From assembly GCF_900115205.1 (NCBI RefSeq), contig NZ_FOYQ01000001.1, positions 647,240 to 711,239 of the forward strand: a DNA stretch of 64,000 nt, written 5' to 3'. Numbering within the stretch: position 1 is the first letter of the stretch; each line of letters opens with the position of its first letter. The stretch is from Robiginitalea myxolifaciens. GTDB taxonomy: Bacteria > Bacteroidota > Bacteroidia > Flavobacteriales > Flavobacteriaceae. This document shows, piece after piece, positions 32,762 through 42,808 of this stretch. The notes under the pieces are model-generated. The model did no database searches. It worked only from the letters and a program-made list of their open reading frames with translations, and had not been told where the DNA came from. The position numbers and the translations under genes are program-made.

Positions 32762-32962
32762 ATGGCAGTATTAAAAGTAATTGAAGTTTTAGCGAATTCT
32801 AACAAGAGCTGGGAAGATGCGGCAAAAAATGCCCTGAATCAGGCTTCAAAATCCGTTAAGAACATCCGTTCGGTATATATCAACGAGCAGAGCGCGTCGG
32901 TAAAGAACGGAGAGATCGACGAATATCGCGTTAATGTCAAAATCACCTTCGAAGTAAAATAG
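32762..32962 (+). CDS. Dodecin family flavin-binding protein
   Basis: A 66-residue protein covering the whole dodecin fold: [19 protein letters not shown], the helix [17 protein letters not shown] and the strands [23 protein letters not shown]. Dodecins form hollow dodecamers that store or buffer riboflavin and FMN in the cytosol. Flanked by its own promoter and a strong terminator, so it is monocistronic. Confidence 0.95.
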   Translation: MAVLKVIEVLANSNKSWEDAAKNALNQASKSVKNIRSVYINEQSASVKNGEIDEYRVNVKITFEVK

Positions 32963-32984
32963 CGACAGCGATTACAAGCTATTG

Positions 32985-33014
32985 CGTCCCGGAAGTTCCG
33001 GGACGTTTTTGTTT
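32985..33014 (+). terminator. Strong intrinsic terminator after the dodecin gene
   Basis: A perfect 9-bp GC-rich stem CGTCCCGGA/TCCGGGACG with a 3-base loop, followed by TTTTTGTTT. An apparent in-frame start of the next gene at 32982 falls inside this structure, which argues for the downstream ATG at 33033 instead. Confidence 0.9.
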
Positions 33015-33032
33015 AAAGCCTATAGCATTGCC

Positions 33033-35126
33033 ATGAGCCCATCCAAACCCGAAAATACTGCCGGCACCCCCAACGCCCTGATCGGGGAAACCAGCGCTTA
33101 CCTCTTGCAGCACGCCTACAATCCCGTAAACTGGCTGCCCTGGAAACCCGAGTCGCTTAACAAGGCCGCGGCAGAAGACAAACTATTGCTCATCAGCATC
33201 GGGTATGCGGCCTGCCATTGGTGCCATGTGATGGAAGCTGAATGTTTTGAAGATGCCCAGGTAGCAGCGCTGATGAACAGGGCTTTCGTACCGGTAAAAG
33301 TAGACCGGGAGGAACGCCCCGATGTAGACCAGATCTATATGGACGCTCTGCAACTGATGACAGGGTCCGGCGGGTGGCCGCTGAATATTGTAGCCCTGCC
33401 GGACGGAAGACCTTTTTGGGGAGCCACCTATTTACCCAGGGAACAGTGGATGCAAGCGCTCTCACAACTCGCTACGCTCTATAAAGAACAGCCGGAGAAA
33501 GTCATTGAATATGCCGAGAACCTGACGGAAGGATTACATCGCCTGCAGGAGGGTCAGGGTTCCGGGCAGGCCAATCCCCTGGAATCTGAACGGGAGGCTC
33601 CCAAAAATCTTCTGGCCTGGGCCGAAGGTATGGCCAAATGGAAACAGCGATTTGACCCCGAATATGGCAGTAACCGGGGCGCCCCGAAATTCATGATGCC
33701 GGCCCAACTGGATTTCTTGTTGCATTGGGCAGTAACCAACCGGGACGAGGAGGTCGAAACCCATGTGAATACCAGCCTGCTTAAGATGGCCTGGGGTGGT
33801 ATTTACGACCAGCTTGGGGGCGGATTTAGCCGCTATTCCGTAGATGCACGGTGGCATGTCCCCCACTTTGAAAAAATGCTCTACGACAACGCGCAGCTTT
33901 TGGGAACCTATGCCCGGGGCTATGCCCATTTCAAAAACCCGCTATACCAGGAAATTGCGCAGGGCATATTCACCTTCTTAGAGCGCGAATTGCAGGCTCC
34001 CGGAGGGGGCTATTACGCCTCCCTGGATGCTGATAGTCTCGACGCCAGGGGAGAAAGCACGGAAGGAGCCTATTACGTCTGGAAGGCCCAGGAACTTAAA
34101 GACCTGCTTGGTTCGGATTTTGAAGCATTCGCCCTGGTCTATAATGTAAACGAGTTCGGGCATTGGGAAGCGGGGAATTACGTATTGATCCGGAACCAGG
34201 AAATGGAAACCTGCGCGACCGCATTACAAATTGATCCGGAGGTACTCAGCCAGAAAATGGCCAGCTGCCGCCAAAAGTTGCTGGACTACCGGGAAAAACG
34301 CCCAAGGCCCGGGCTGGACGATAAAATTATCTGTGGGTGGAATGGGTTATTGCTCGCCGGTCTCGCCGATGCAGCGGCCTATCTGGAAGGCTCGGAGGAA
34401 ATGGAGCAAGCCGCAACCGCTTTAGCTGCTTTTCTCCTGAAACGCATGCGCCTCGAGGACGGAAGTCTCCTGCACAGCATTGCCAAACAGACCAATGGCC
34501 CCACGGGATTCCTGGAAGATTATGCTGCCCTTATCGACGGCTTAATTCGGCTATACAGTCTTTCAGGCACCCTGAGGTGGTTGGAGGAGGCTGAGCAATT
34601 AACACAATATGTTCTGGAACATTTTTCGGATCCACAGCAAACCCTCCTGTATTTCACCTCCGATATTCAGGAGTCCCTGATTCGTCGCAGCCGGGAGACA
34701 GCCGATAATGTAATTCCATCCTCCAACGCGATAATGGCTTTAAACCTAAAGCGGCTCGGATTGCTATTAGGTAAAACAGCCTGGGTAGAGCAGGCCCGTG
34801 AAATGTTTACTGCAGTACTTGCCGATAGCACTTCCTATCCCGCGCAATATGCCTTGTGGTTGCAGCTTGGGCTATCCATGCAGCAGCCTTTCTGGGAAGT
34901 GGTCACCAGCGGGCCTGAGGCCAAATCCCTGAGTCGGCAGCTGCAACAGCACTACCTGCCCAATACGTTGCATGCTTTTCATGAGGAACCTACGGATTAC
35001 CCGCTTTTCAAGGGGAAGTTCGAAGCCGGTTCCACCAGGATCTTCCCTTGCCAGCAAGGGAGTTGTCAGCAACCGTTGCGCAGTATGGAGGCTGCCATCG
35101 AGACCATAGCGGCTCCCTGGACTTAA
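33033..35126 (+). CDS. DUF255/YyaL thioredoxin-domain protein
   Basis: A 697-residue cytosolic protein. The N-terminal thioredoxin-like domain has [20 protein letters not shown], the CxxC-like motif ACHWCHVME (Cys61 and Cys64 with this start) and [14 protein letters not shown]; the rest is an (alpha/alpha)6 barrel similar to glycosidase-type folds ([47 protein letters not shown]). Family members include YyaL and human SPATA20; the biochemical function is unknown. The start at 33033 is preferred because an upstream alternative lies within the dodecin terminator. Complete and of normal length. Confidence 0.92.
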   Translation: MSPSKPENTAGTPNALIGETSAYLLQHAYNPVNWLPWKPESLNKAAAEDKLLLISIGYAACHWCHVMEAECFEDAQVAALMNRAFVPVKVDREERPDVDQIYMDALQLMTGSGGWPLNIVALPDGRPFWGATYLPREQWMQALSQLATLYKEQPEKVIEYAENLTEGLHRLQEGQGSGQANPLESEREAPKNLLAWAEGMAKWKQRFDPEYGSNRGAPKFMMPAQLDFLLHWAVTNRDEEVETHVNTSLLKMAWGGIYDQLGGGFSRYSVDARWHVPHFEKMLYDNAQLLGTYARGYAHFKNPLYQEIAQGIFTFLERELQAPGGGYYASLDADSLDARGESTEGAYYVWKAQELKDLLGSDFEAFALVYNVNEFGHWEAGNYVLIRNQEMETCATALQIDPEVLSQKMASCRQKLLDYREKRPRPGLDDKIICGWNGLLLAGLADAAAYLEGSEEMEQAATALAAFLLKRMRLEDGSLLHSIAKQTNGPTGFLEDYAALIDGLIRLYSLSGTLRWLEEAEQLTQYVLEHFSDPQQTLLYFTSDIQESLIRRSRETADNVIPSSNAIMALNLKRLGLLLGKTAWVEQAREMFTAVLADSTSYPAQYALWLQLGLSMQQPFWEVVTSGPEAKSLSRQLQQHYLPNTLHAFHEEPTDYPLFKGKFEAGSTRIFPCQQGSCQQPLRSMEAAIETIAAPWT

Positions 35127-35147
35127 CACGGTCTTAATCCCCGGAAC

Positions 35148-35179
35148 TTGACATTCCCCCTGTGTAGTCCTTACCTTTG
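35148..35179 (+). promoter_or_regulatory. Promoter of the MscS-type gene
   Basis: TTG (35148-35150), a 21-base gap and TACCTTTG (35172-35179) match the Bacteroidota consensus exactly. Transcription would start near 35186, about 35 bases before the ATG. Confidence 0.7.
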
Positions 35180-35220
35180 CACCCGCATTACGAGAAAACA
35201 CAAAAATCTGAACACTACTT

Positions 35221-36069
35221 ATGGAATCATTAGATCAATACTCAGAATATATCGAGAAGGCTACAAACTGGTTTTGGGAATTTCTCCCCAGCCTGATCAC
35301 AGCCATCCTGACCCTTTTCGTAGGGCTTTGGATTATCCGGATTATCAATGGGCTTGTTCGGAAATTCTTCGATAAAAAAGACTACGACGAAGCCCTGGAG
35401 TCCTTCCTTCAAAGCTTCATCCGTGCCGGGCTGAAGTTTATTCTCTTTGTGCTGGTAGTTACCCAACTCGGGGTGCAGACTTCCTCCCTGGTGGCCATGG
35501 TGGGAGCCGCTGGTTTGGCCATTGGCCTTGCCCTGCAGGGCTCCTTGTCTAATTTTGCCGGAGGTGTGCTTATCCTGCTCTTCAAGCCCTTTCGCGTGGG
35601 CGATTTTATCTCGGCCCAGGGCGTAGACGGTACGGTCAAGGAAATTTCCATCCTGACCACCAAACTAAACACCTTCGGGAATCAGATCGCCATCCTGCCC
35701 AATGGTAAACTGGCCAACGAGAATATCATCAATTTCAATGCTGAGAGCACCCGAAGGAACAAAATCGACGTAGGGATCGCCTACGGCGCGAACATTAAGC
35801 TGGCCAAGGATATCCTGCTGGAAATTTGCGCAGCGGACGAGCGCATCCTGAAAGAACCGGTACCCGAAGTATACGTTGGCGCCCTGGCCGATAGCTCAGT
35901 AAACTTAACCCTGCGTTTCTGGGCGAAAAACGAAGATTTCTGGGCAGCCCATTTCCACGTGATGGAGACCCTGAAATATCGCTTCGATGAGGCAGGCATT
36001 GAAATTCCCTTTCCACAACGCGACATTCATATTATTCAAAATGGGGAGGCCGGACCTTCAGAGAAATAA
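35221..36069 (+). CDS. Small-conductance mechanosensitive channel, MscS family
   Basis: A 282-residue channel subunit of the minimal MscS type: three membrane helices (about 25-45, 65-85, 88-115), with the pore-lining third helix GAAGLAIGLALQGSLSNFAGGVLIL followed by KPFRVGDFI and the beta domain (ISILTTKLNTFGNQIAILPNG), then the C-terminal alpha/beta domain ending in IEIPFPQRDIHII. It releases solutes upon hypo-osmotic shock. The last five codons, including the stop, are copied 44 bases downstream (see 36099-36113). Confidence 0.95.
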   Translation: MESLDQYSEYIEKATNWFWEFLPSLITAILTLFVGLWIIRIINGLVRKFFDKKDYDEALESFLQSFIRAGLKFILFVLVVTQLGVQTSSLVAMVGAAGLAIGLALQGSLSNFAGGVLILLFKPFRVGDFISAQGVDGTVKEISILTTKLNTFGNQIAILPNGKLANENIINFNAESTRRNKIDVGIAYGANIKLAKDILLEICAADERILKEPVPEVYVGALADSSVNLTLRFWAKNEDFWAAHFHVMETLKYRFDEAGIEIPFPQRDIHIIQNGEAGPSEK

Positions 36070-36095
36070 CGTCAAGTCCTCGCAGAAATTAACCG

Positions 36096-36125
36096 GGGCC
36101 TTCAGAGAAATAAAGGCCCTTATTT
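36096..36125 (+). terminator. Terminator between mscS and tsaB
   Basis: Stem GGGCCTT (36096-36102) / AAGGCCC (36113-36119) with a 10-base loop, then TTATTTT. It overlaps the tsaB stop codon. The loop side contains a duplicate of the mscS end (CCTTCAGAGAAATAA at 36055-36069 and 36099-36113). Confidence 0.65.
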
Positions 36126-36803
36126 TCCTCCCGGAATAAAATCCTTGAGGTAGTTGGGTTCAAAGTAAGCGGTGTCCTGGAAATCTCCGGCAGTAAAGGC
36201 CTCTTGGGCCAGTACGCCCATAAAGCCCGCAGAAGATTGCAGGTCCGGATGGAAGGCAAAAGGCGGATCGGGTAAAACCTCCATAAGCTTGGCTGCACCA
36301 TTCCCAAGCAAGTGAAGCGTTCCTTGCTTTCGGTATTCACTGAAGGAGTTCTCATCGATTACTTCTGCCCGGGTATCGCGAATTTGTTCTCCATTGAAAT
36401 TGAAAACGGCAGAATAAACTTCCATGCGTCTTGCATCCAGCACGGGTATAAGCAAGCCCTCGCCCGCAGGCTTTCGCATAGCATCCAGAAATCCTGCTGC
36501 CATTATGCGCAGGGTTCCGATTGCTATCAGCGGGATATCCAGGGCAAAACACAATCCCTTGGCCGCTGAAACCCCAATTCGCAAACCGGTATAAGACCCC
36601 GGACCCTGACTTACTGCTACTGCATCCAGGGTGTCGGCGGTAATCCCCGCGTCCTGCAATACCTCCTGAATAAATACATGAAGCAGTTCTCCATGGGTAT
36701 ACTGGGGGGACGGATCTTCCCGCAGCGCCCGTAGTTCGGTATTTTCAAAAAGCCCTACTGAACAATTGGTAGAAGCCGTTTCCAGGGTTAGTATCCACGC
36801 CAT
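36120..36803 (-). CDS. tsaB: tRNA threonylcarbamoyladenosine biosynthesis protein TsaB
   Basis: A 227-residue ASKHA-fold protein needed, with TsaD and TsaE, to make t6A37 on ANN-reading tRNAs. Family features are MAWILTLETASTNCSVGLF at the N-terminus, the QGPGSYTGLRIGVSAAKGLCFAL segment (about 69-91) and DARRMEVYSAVF. It is a scaffold rather than a catalytic subunit. Complete, on its own between two terminators. Confidence 0.95.
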   Translation of the reverse strand: MAWILTLETASTNCSVGLFENTELRALREDPSPQYTHGELLHVFIQEVLQDAGITADTLDAVAVSQGPGSYTGLRIGVSAAKGLCFALDIPLIAIGTLRIMAAGFLDAMRKPAGEGLLIPVLDARRMEVYSAVFNFNGEQIRDTRAEVIDENSFSEYRKQGTLHLLGNGAAKLMEVLPDPPFAFHPDLQSSAGFMGVLAQEAFTAGDFQDTAYFEPNYLKDFIPGGK

Positions 36804-36811
36804 GGGTCAAA

Positions 36812-36849
36812 GATAAAAAACCCCGCAATCGAAAAATCGATCGCGGGGT
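36812..36849 (-). terminator. Terminator of the ABC efflux operon
   Basis: Reading the minus strand, a long stem (ACCCCGC with an inner ATCGA/TCGAT extension and a short A/T loop) is followed by TTTTTTATC. It lies 58 bases behind the TolC-family stop codon and upstream of tsaB, so it ends the operon that runs from 46549 to 36907. Confidence 0.85.
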
Positions 36850-36906
36850 CATAAGATTTATGAAACATGGGGTCGGTTAGACCCCGGGGTTCACCATATT
36901 TATTAC

Positions 36907-38277
36907 TTAATCCAAAGTGATTGGCAATCCGTAAAAGAATTCAAGAACCTTAATACGGAAAATATAAGCATACTTTGAGCGAATCACTTCGGCCTGGGCA
37001 TTGTCCAGACGGGACTGTGCCTGCCCGAAATCAAAGGCATTCAACAACCCTACCTCGTAGCGCTCTTTGGCGTACTCGTAAGCCGTTTGCCTGGCTTCCA
37101 AAGCACGTTGAGCCGACTCATAGGTCTTAGCGGCATTGGACACATCTGCATAAGCTGTATTTACCGTTGTTTCCAGGTCCAATTTGTCCTGCTCCAACTG
37201 CAACTCAGCACGCATCAGGTCGATTTCGGATCGCTTGACGTTGTTCCGGGTGCTCATACCATTAAAGATGGGTACATCTACTCGGACACCATAGGAGATT
37301 CCGTCATTCAACCATAACTGATCCGAGAAGCTAACCTCCTCCCCGGATAGTGGATCACGGGTCTGATCGGAGTATCGGGTGTTGTAGTTAAAGAACGCCC
37401 CAACTGTCGGGAAGTAAGCTCCCTTTGCAATCTGTACGTCTTTCTCGGCCAGGGTAACTCCTGTCTCGGAGAATGCGATATCGTTTCTAAAGGTCAGGGC
37501 CTGTTCGTAGATAGAGCGCGGGCTGTTTTCCAGAATACTCGAAGCCGGCACATCGTAATCTACCTCGGCAATATCAAAATTCTCATAATCCGTAATTTGC
37601 AGCAATTGGGCCAGGGCAATACGCGACAGGATCACATTGTTTTCCTGGTTTACAATAGTCTGCTCCTGCCCGGCGGCCGTAGCCTGTACCTCGAGTAAAT
37701 CACCCCGCGGAAGTACACCGGCATCGACCTGCTCTTTGGTACGCTCAAGGTCCTGCTGGGTAACCGCGTAGTTTGCACGGGTAGCTTTCAGTGTTTCCTT
37801 ATCCGAGAGCACCTGCAGGTAGGCTGTAGCGACGTTGATCCGGATATCGTCCTTCAGGTCGTCCCTGCGATACTGGTTTGCCAGGGTGTTGATTTTAGCC
37901 CGTTGTATACGATATACATTACGCAGCCCGTCGAAGAGGTTCATCGTCGAGGTCAGGTTCCCTGTAGCGGTTATGATCGTCGTAGTTACCGGTGCATTGG
38001 TCGTTGGATCAAAGGTCAGACCCGTGTTTCCACCTCCTTGTATACTACCATTGAGACTTGGCAGCAGATCGTTCTTGGCATCGGACTGGTCTATTAGGGT
38101 ACCTTCGTAATCCAATTCTATCTGTTGAATAGAAAGGTTATTTTCCACCGCATAGGTAACGCATTCCTCCAGGGTCCACTCTCGCTTCTGAGCCTGGGCC
38201 GTACCCAGTCCCAAAGCAAAAAGCAAAAGGAATAATACGCCACTTTTTCGTGGCTGCAATAGTTGCGAACTGTTCAT
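36907..38277 (-). CDS. TolC family outer-membrane efflux protein
   Basis: A 456-residue protein with a signal peptide (LLFALGLGTAQAQ) and the repeated helical hairpin structure of TolC: REWTLEECVTYAVENNLSIQQIEL at the start, then two symmetrical halves with coiled-coil helices (for example KETLKATRANYAVTQQDLERTKEQVDAGV and SAQRALEARQTAYEYAKERYEVGLLNAFDF) and barrel strands rich in Asn and Thr. It forms the trimeric exit duct. Last gene of the eight-gene efflux operon; the only TolC gene in it, so it likely serves both permease pairs. Confidence 0.95.
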   Translation of the reverse strand: MNSSQLLQPRKSGVLFLLLFALGLGTAQAQKREWTLEECVTYAVENNLSIQQIELDYEGTLIDQSDAKNDLLPSLNGSIQGGGNTGLTFDPTTNAPVTTTIITATGNLTSTMNLFDGLRNVYRIQRAKINTLANQYRRDDLKDDIRINVATAYLQVLSDKETLKATRANYAVTQQDLERTKEQVDAGVLPRGDLLEVQATAAGQEQTIVNQENNVILSRIALAQLLQITDYENFDIAEVDYDVPASSILENSPRSIYEQALTFRNDIAFSETGVTLAEKDVQIAKGAYFPTVGAFFNYNTRYSDQTRDPLSGEEVSFSDQLWLNDGISYGVRVDVPIFNGMSTRNNVKRSEIDLMRAELQLEQDKLDLETTVNTAYADVSNAAKTYESAQRALEARQTAYEYAKERYEVGLLNAFDFGQAQSRLDNAQAEVIRSKYAYIFRIKVLEFFYGLPITLD

Positions 38278-38350
38278 TTTTTGATGATTTACTCGGTTTG
38301 TGATGATTGGTTGTTCTGTGCTGGTTTTTCCTCAGGTCAGGTTATGGCGC

Positions 38351-39463
38351 TTATCGGCCACCTTCTTCCATCGGTTCGGTTTTATTCCAGATCTTGATTT
38401 CGTCTTCTGCCGTGATTCCAGAAACAACCTCTACAAAGATGCCGTCCGATATTCCGGTTTCTATATCCTTGCGCTCGTATTGATTCTCTCCCGTTTTAAT
38501 TTCCAGGTAAGGCTTTTCAGTTTCCTTGTCGAATTGCAACCAGGCCTCTTTTACTGCCAGGACACTATCCTTGCGCTCGAGTTCCAGGGAAGCATTGGCG
38601 CTGTACCCTGCGCGGATAAAGTAGGCCGAATCCAGCGCTACATCTCCTTCGATACGGAATTGAACTGCACCTTCTTCCTCTACCCCTTTAGGCGCGATAA
38701 ACTTCAGGTTGGCATCGAATGATTTGTCCTGAATGGCCCCGAGGGTAATGCTTAGTGGCATATTGGGACGCAGTTTACCTACCTCAGCTTCATCGACCTG
38801 GCCTTCAAAGATCATTTTACCCAGATCGGCAATGATGGCTATGGTTGTACCATCGTTGAAGTTGTTGGCCTGGATTACCTGATCTCCTTCTTCGACCGGA
38901 ATCTCCAGGATGGTTCCCGGTACAGTCGCGCGGATGTTGGTGTTGGCGTTAGAAGCGCCTCCGATGGAACCGCGTCGGATGATCTGGTAGTCGGCCTGGG
39001 CGTTTTTCAGTTCTTGCTGAGCCTGCTCGTAAGTTGTGGTTTGTGTCACAAACTCCTGGTCGGAAATTACCCCCCGCTCGTGCAGGGTCTTATTTCGGTT
39101 GAACTCAATCTCCGCATTATTAAGTGCAATTTCTGCATTCTTAACACGTCCCTGGGCCTGGTAAAGTGCCTGCTCATTCGGCACTACCTTGATCACCGCA
39201 ATAAGGTCGCCTGCCTTTACGCTGGCACCTTCTTCCAGATAGACCTTCTCGATAATACCTGAAATCTGTGGCTTGATCTCTACCTCTTCCTGAGGAATTA
39301 CCTTCCCGGTAGCAACGACCTTATTAATAATGGTCTGCTTGCTGGCCTTTTCGGTTTCATAGAGTTCAGCGGGTTTGCTGTTGGTTTTCAAAACCCGGGT
39401 AATGGCATATAATGCTCCTAACCCAAGGATGATCAACAAGCCCCATTTTACATATTTATTCAT
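38351..39463 (-). CDS. HlyD/MacA-type periplasmic adaptor (second copy)
   Basis: A 370-residue membrane-fusion protein. One N-terminal membrane anchor (WGLLIILGLGALYAI), lipoyl half-motifs VEIKPQISGIIEKVYLEEGASVKAGDLIAVI, a coiled-coil hairpin (about 100-160), the second lipoyl half near TVPGTILEIPVEEGDQV, a beta-barrel and a membrane-proximal domain (VQFRIEGDVALDSAYFIRAGYSANASL). It links the MacB-type permeases to TolC. Closely similar along its whole length to the adaptor at 42809, showing that the module was duplicated. Confidence 0.94.
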   Translation of the reverse strand: MNKYVKWGLLIILGLGALYAITRVLKTNSKPAELYETEKASKQTIINKVVATGKVIPQEEVEIKPQISGIIEKVYLEEGASVKAGDLIAVIKVVPNEQALYQAQGRVKNAEIALNNAEIEFNRNKTLHERGVISDQEFVTQTTTYEQAQQELKNAQADYQIIRRGSIGGASNANTNIRATVPGTILEIPVEEGDQVIQANNFNDGTTIAIIADLGKMIFEGQVDEAEVGKLRPNMPLSITLGAIQDKSFDANLKFIAPKGVEEEGAVQFRIEGDVALDSAYFIRAGYSANASLELERKDSVLAVKEAWLQFDKETEKPYLEIKTGENQYERKDIETGISDGIFVEVVSGITAEDEIKIWNKTEPMEEGGR

Positions 39464-39536
39464 GATTGAAATTGATTAGCTATCTGTGGTTGAATTAAAT
39501 TATCGTGTAGTATATGTCTTGATCATTCTCGCTTTG

Positions 39537-40793
39537 TTACTCTTCTCGGAGTGCATCTATAGGTTTTACTTTCACGGCACGGTTTGCCGGGATCATTCCG
39601 ATCAGGATACTCAGGCCTACCATCAATACGAAGGAAACCACTACCTGAATAATGCTTACCGTTGGATTCGTAAATGGTGCGTCATCTGTCTGCCCAAAGG
39701 CGATATCGAGACCGTGTAAAATTCCTATGGAAATAATGAACCCTACCAACCCGGCAAAAAAGGTCAGTACAATGGATTCCATCACAATCTGACGGCGGAT
39801 TACTTTAGGAGTTGCCCCCAGCGCACGGCGGATACCGATCTCGTTGGTTCGCTCTTTTACGGTAATCAACAGGATGTTACTCACTGCAATAACACCGGCC
39901 AGCAGGGTAAAAATCCCTACGAAGAATGAGAAGCCCGACAGTACCAGGGTAAAGGCGCTGATCCCTTCAAAGATTTGAGAAAAATCAAAGGAACCGAAAG
40001 CCCTCGGATCGTCGGGGTGAATATTGTATTTGCGCTTCAGCAGCGCCTTGATCTTGCGTTCGGCAACGGCCACCTTTTTGTCTTCGTCGACCAGAATGGC
40101 CATCCAGCCCACCTCGTCTCCGCTATTAAAAGCGGTCTGGAAGGTGGTAAAGGGAACGAATACCGCATTTTCCCCTTCAAAGTTGATATTGTCGTTTCGC
40201 TTGAAGATCCCGACTACGGTAAAATAGATCCCGTTTACCCGGATACTCTCTCCAATAGCGTTCTCCCCTTTGTCGAAAAGGAGTTTGTAGGCATCTACGC
40301 CAATTACACAGACTTTACGCGCCCCTTCAATATCTTTCTGGTTGAGAAAGCGGCCTTCGACCATGCGCTTTTTAGACATGCGGTCGATCGTTGGGTAGTC
40401 TCCGTAAACACTGGATCCACTGCTTTTTCCACCACGAATAACCGTAACGGTTCCCCGAAAATTACCCAACTGAATGCGCGGACTGATGTCGTCTACCTCA
40501 GGTACTTCGCGCTTGATGAGTGCTACATCCTCCAGGCGTAGATCCACGCTGCGTCCACGCTCAAATCCCTTGTAGGGCATTGAGGTGCGCTGAGTCCACA
40601 AGAACATGCTGTTGGTGGCGGTACCGGCAAAAATCTGATTAAAGCCATTCTTCATCCCATTGGTTGCACCGAGCAATCCAATAAGGATAACCATGGCAAA
40701 TATTACCCCGAGGGTGGTCAGAAAGGTCCGGAGCATATTTTTGCTCAGGGTGGTAAAAACCTCTTTCCATAAGTCGCGATCCAGCAGTCCCAT
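39537..40793 (-). CDS. MacB-type ABC transporter permease (B type, copy 2)
   Basis: A 418-residue FtsX/MacB-like permease without its own ATPase domain: one N-terminal membrane helix (FLTTLGVIFAMVILIGLL), a large periplasmic MacB core domain (about 45-265) and three C-terminal helices with the RTNEIGIRRALGATPKVIRRQI coupling segment. The periplasmic part has ISPRIQLGNFRGTVTVIRGG, also found in the permease at 44034, so these two are copies. Its stop lies 73 bases before the second adaptor; it starts 1 base after the preceding permease gene. Confidence 0.93.
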   Translation of the reverse strand: MGLLDRDLWKEVFTTLSKNMLRTFLTTLGVIFAMVILIGLLGATNGMKNGFNQIFAGTATNSMFLWTQRTSMPYKGFERGRSVDLRLEDVALIKREVPEVDDISPRIQLGNFRGTVTVIRGGKSSGSSVYGDYPTIDRMSKKRMVEGRFLNQKDIEGARKVCVIGVDAYKLLFDKGENAIGESIRVNGIYFTVVGIFKRNDNINFEGENAVFVPFTTFQTAFNSGDEVGWMAILVDEDKKVAVAERKIKALLKRKYNIHPDDPRAFGSFDFSQIFEGISAFTLVLSGFSFFVGIFTLLAGVIAVSNILLITVKERTNEIGIRRALGATPKVIRRQIVMESIVLTFFAGLVGFIISIGILHGLDIAFGQTDDAPFTNPTVSIIQVVVSFVLMVGLSILIGMIPANRAVKVKPIDALREE

Positions 40794-40794
40794 A

Positions 40795-42024
40795 TTAGTC
40801 GGCTCTTAGTGCTTCAATAGGTTTAACATTTGCTGCCCGTATAGAGGGTATCAGTCCGGCCAGAACACCTGCAAAAATCAGTACTACCGTACAGGTAATT
40901 ACTACAGTGTTGTCTACGTTCGGGTTGGAAAATGCCGGCGCATCCACGAGGGGTGAAATAGCGGCGACAATCCCCATGGAGAATAACATACCGCCAAATC
41001 CACTAAGGGTGGTGATAACGATAGACTCCAATAAAATGAGTTTGATGATTTCGATAGGTCGGGCACCGAGGGCTTTACGCACCCCGATTTCCTTGGTGCG
41101 TTCCTTAATAATGAAGATCAGGATATTTCCGATCCCCACGATTCCGGCGATAAGGATGAGTACCCCAACGCCAATGGCCACATACTTCAGGAAACTGCTG
41201 AAGGATTGTACATTGGAAAATCCTTCTGCAAAGTTATTGACAAAGAAAGCACTCTGATCTTCCGGGTGGATGGTCAGGCGGCGTTTCAACACCTCTTCCA
41301 GGGTATCCCCGAATCCCATGGCCCGGGTAAAATCGAACTCCGGATTGTAGGTCATCGCAATGGTATTGACCTGATCGGAATTCCCAAAAATCTGTTGCAT
41401 GGTGGTGTAGGGAGCGTAGATATTGCTCTCCTCCCTTTCGTTCCCGTCGTCTCCGAACACCCCAATCACCTTAAAGACCAGTCCATTGGCGATCAGATTC
41501 TGCCCTACCGGATCCTCGTCTTTGAATAATTCTTTCTGAACTTGCCGGCCAATGACCATGACCTTCTGCTTGTTGCGGACATCCTGAATGTTCAAATACC
41601 GCCCATTGAGAATGATAGAACGCTCAATCTGCTGGTGGTCGGGACTCACTCCGACTACACCATAGGCTCCCGTCTCCTGCTTAAACTTAAAGGTCATGGA
41701 GCGGTTAAACCGCGGGCTGAAATATTCGATTGAACTCGCGTAACTCCCTTTGATAAAATCCAGGTCGTCGTTCTTGAACCGGATGCGGCGGCCGGCTTCA
41801 AAACCTCCATAGGGTTTGGAAGTGGCATTGGGATAAATAAAAATGGAATTCGTGGCATCGTCATTGAACTGCTTCTCGAAACCATTCTGCATCCCGTTTA
41901 CTGACGCCAGCAGTAATACCAAGATAAAAATCCCCCAGGCAACGGAAAATCCGGTTAGGAAAGTCCGCAACTTATTGTTGCGCATGCTGTGCCAGATTTC
42001 CTGCCAGGTATCTTTATTGAACAT
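40795..42024 (-). CDS. MacB-type ABC transporter permease (A type, copy 2)
   Basis: A 409-residue permease of the same type: N-terminal helix (FLTGFSVAWGIFILVLLLASV), periplasmic core domain and three C-terminal helices with RTKEIGVRKALGARPIEIIKLI. The N-terminus WQEIWHSMRNNKLRTFLTGFSVAWGIFIL closely parallels the permease at 45305, identifying the two as duplicates. The start overlaps the 3' end of the ATPase gene by 11 bases, an arrangement that couples their translation. Confidence 0.94.
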   Translation of the reverse strand: MFNKDTWQEIWHSMRNNKLRTFLTGFSVAWGIFILVLLLASVNGMQNGFEKQFNDDATNSIFIYPNATSKPYGGFEAGRRIRFKNDDLDFIKGSYASSIEYFSPRFNRSMTFKFKQETGAYGVVGVSPDHQQIERSIILNGRYLNIQDVRNKQKVMVIGRQVQKELFKDEDPVGQNLIANGLVFKVIGVFGDDGNEREESNIYAPYTTMQQIFGNSDQVNTIAMTYNPEFDFTRAMGFGDTLEEVLKRRLTIHPEDQSAFFVNNFAEGFSNVQSFSSFLKYVAIGVGVLILIAGIVGIGNILIFIIKERTKEIGVRKALGARPIEIIKLILLESIVITTLSGFGGMLFSMGIVAAISPLVDAPAFSNPNVDNTVVITCTVVLIFAGVLAGLIPSIRAANVKPIEALRAD

Positions 42025-42718
42025 AGGAAGAAGCTCTTACCTGCTTGATTTTTTTGTCTTCGACAATAACTCCGTCGCGCAGGTGAATAATGCGTTTACA
42101 CATGTGGGCAATGTCCTCCTCGTGCGTAACCACCAGGATAGTATTCCCCTGGTCGTTAATATTCTGAATCAGGTCCATTACCTCATAGGAGGTTTTACTA
42201 TCCAGGGCACCGGTAGGCTCATCGGCCAGCAATACCTTAGGTTCCGCAGCCATGGCGCGCGCAATGGCGACCCGCTGCTTCTGACCTCCGGAAAGTTCGT
42301 TGGGCAGGTGATGTGCCCATTCCTTCAGGCCCACCTGCTCCAGGTATTTGATGGCTTTTTCTTCCCGCTCCTTACGACCAACCTTTTGGTAGTACAGTGG
42401 CAAGGCCACATTTTCCATCGCAGATTTATAGTTGATCAGGTTGAAGGACTGGAAAACAAAGCCCAGGAATTTATTTCGGTACTTGGCGGCCTTAGTCTCA
42501 CTTAGATTCTTAATCGGCACGCCATCCAGGTTGTATTCGCCAGAATCGGCTTCATCCAGCATTCCCAGAATGTTGAGTAGTGTGGATTTACCGGATCCGG
42601 ACGAACCCATTATCGCTACCAACTCGCCTTCCTCGGCGGTAAAATTGATTCCCTTTAAGACATGAAGGGAATTGCTGCCCATTTTATAGGACTTGTGTAA
42701 GTCTTTAATCTCGATCAT
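42014..42718 (-). CDS. ABC transporter ATP-binding protein (MacB/LolD type)
   Basis: A 234-residue stand-alone ATPase with Walker A GSSGSGKSTLL (38-48), Q-loop near GFVFQSFNLI, signature LSGGQKQRVAIARAM, Walker B KVLLADEPTGALD and the switch His in VVTHEED. This is the LolD/MacB-type nucleotide-binding subunit. It is the only ATPase in an operon with four permease genes, so it presumably energises both permease pairs. Confidence 0.96.
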   Translation of the reverse strand: MIEIKDLHKSYKMGSNSLHVLKGINFTAEEGELVAIMGSSGSGKSTLLNILGMLDEADSGEYNLDGVPIKNLSETKAAKYRNKFLGFVFQSFNLINYKSAMENVALPLYYQKVGRKEREEKAIKYLEQVGLKEWAHHLPNELSGGQKQRVAIARAMAAEPKVLLADEPTGALDSKTSYEVMDLIQNINDQGNTILVVTHEEDIAHMCKRIIHLRDGVIVEDKKIKQVRASSYVQ

Positions 42719-42808
42719 GGTTGGCTTTTGCTTTAATGCGATCTAACCGTTAGACCGCTAAGTTCCCGTTTTGTTACAGGGATGTTCTGAATTTTTTGTT
42801 AAAATTGT

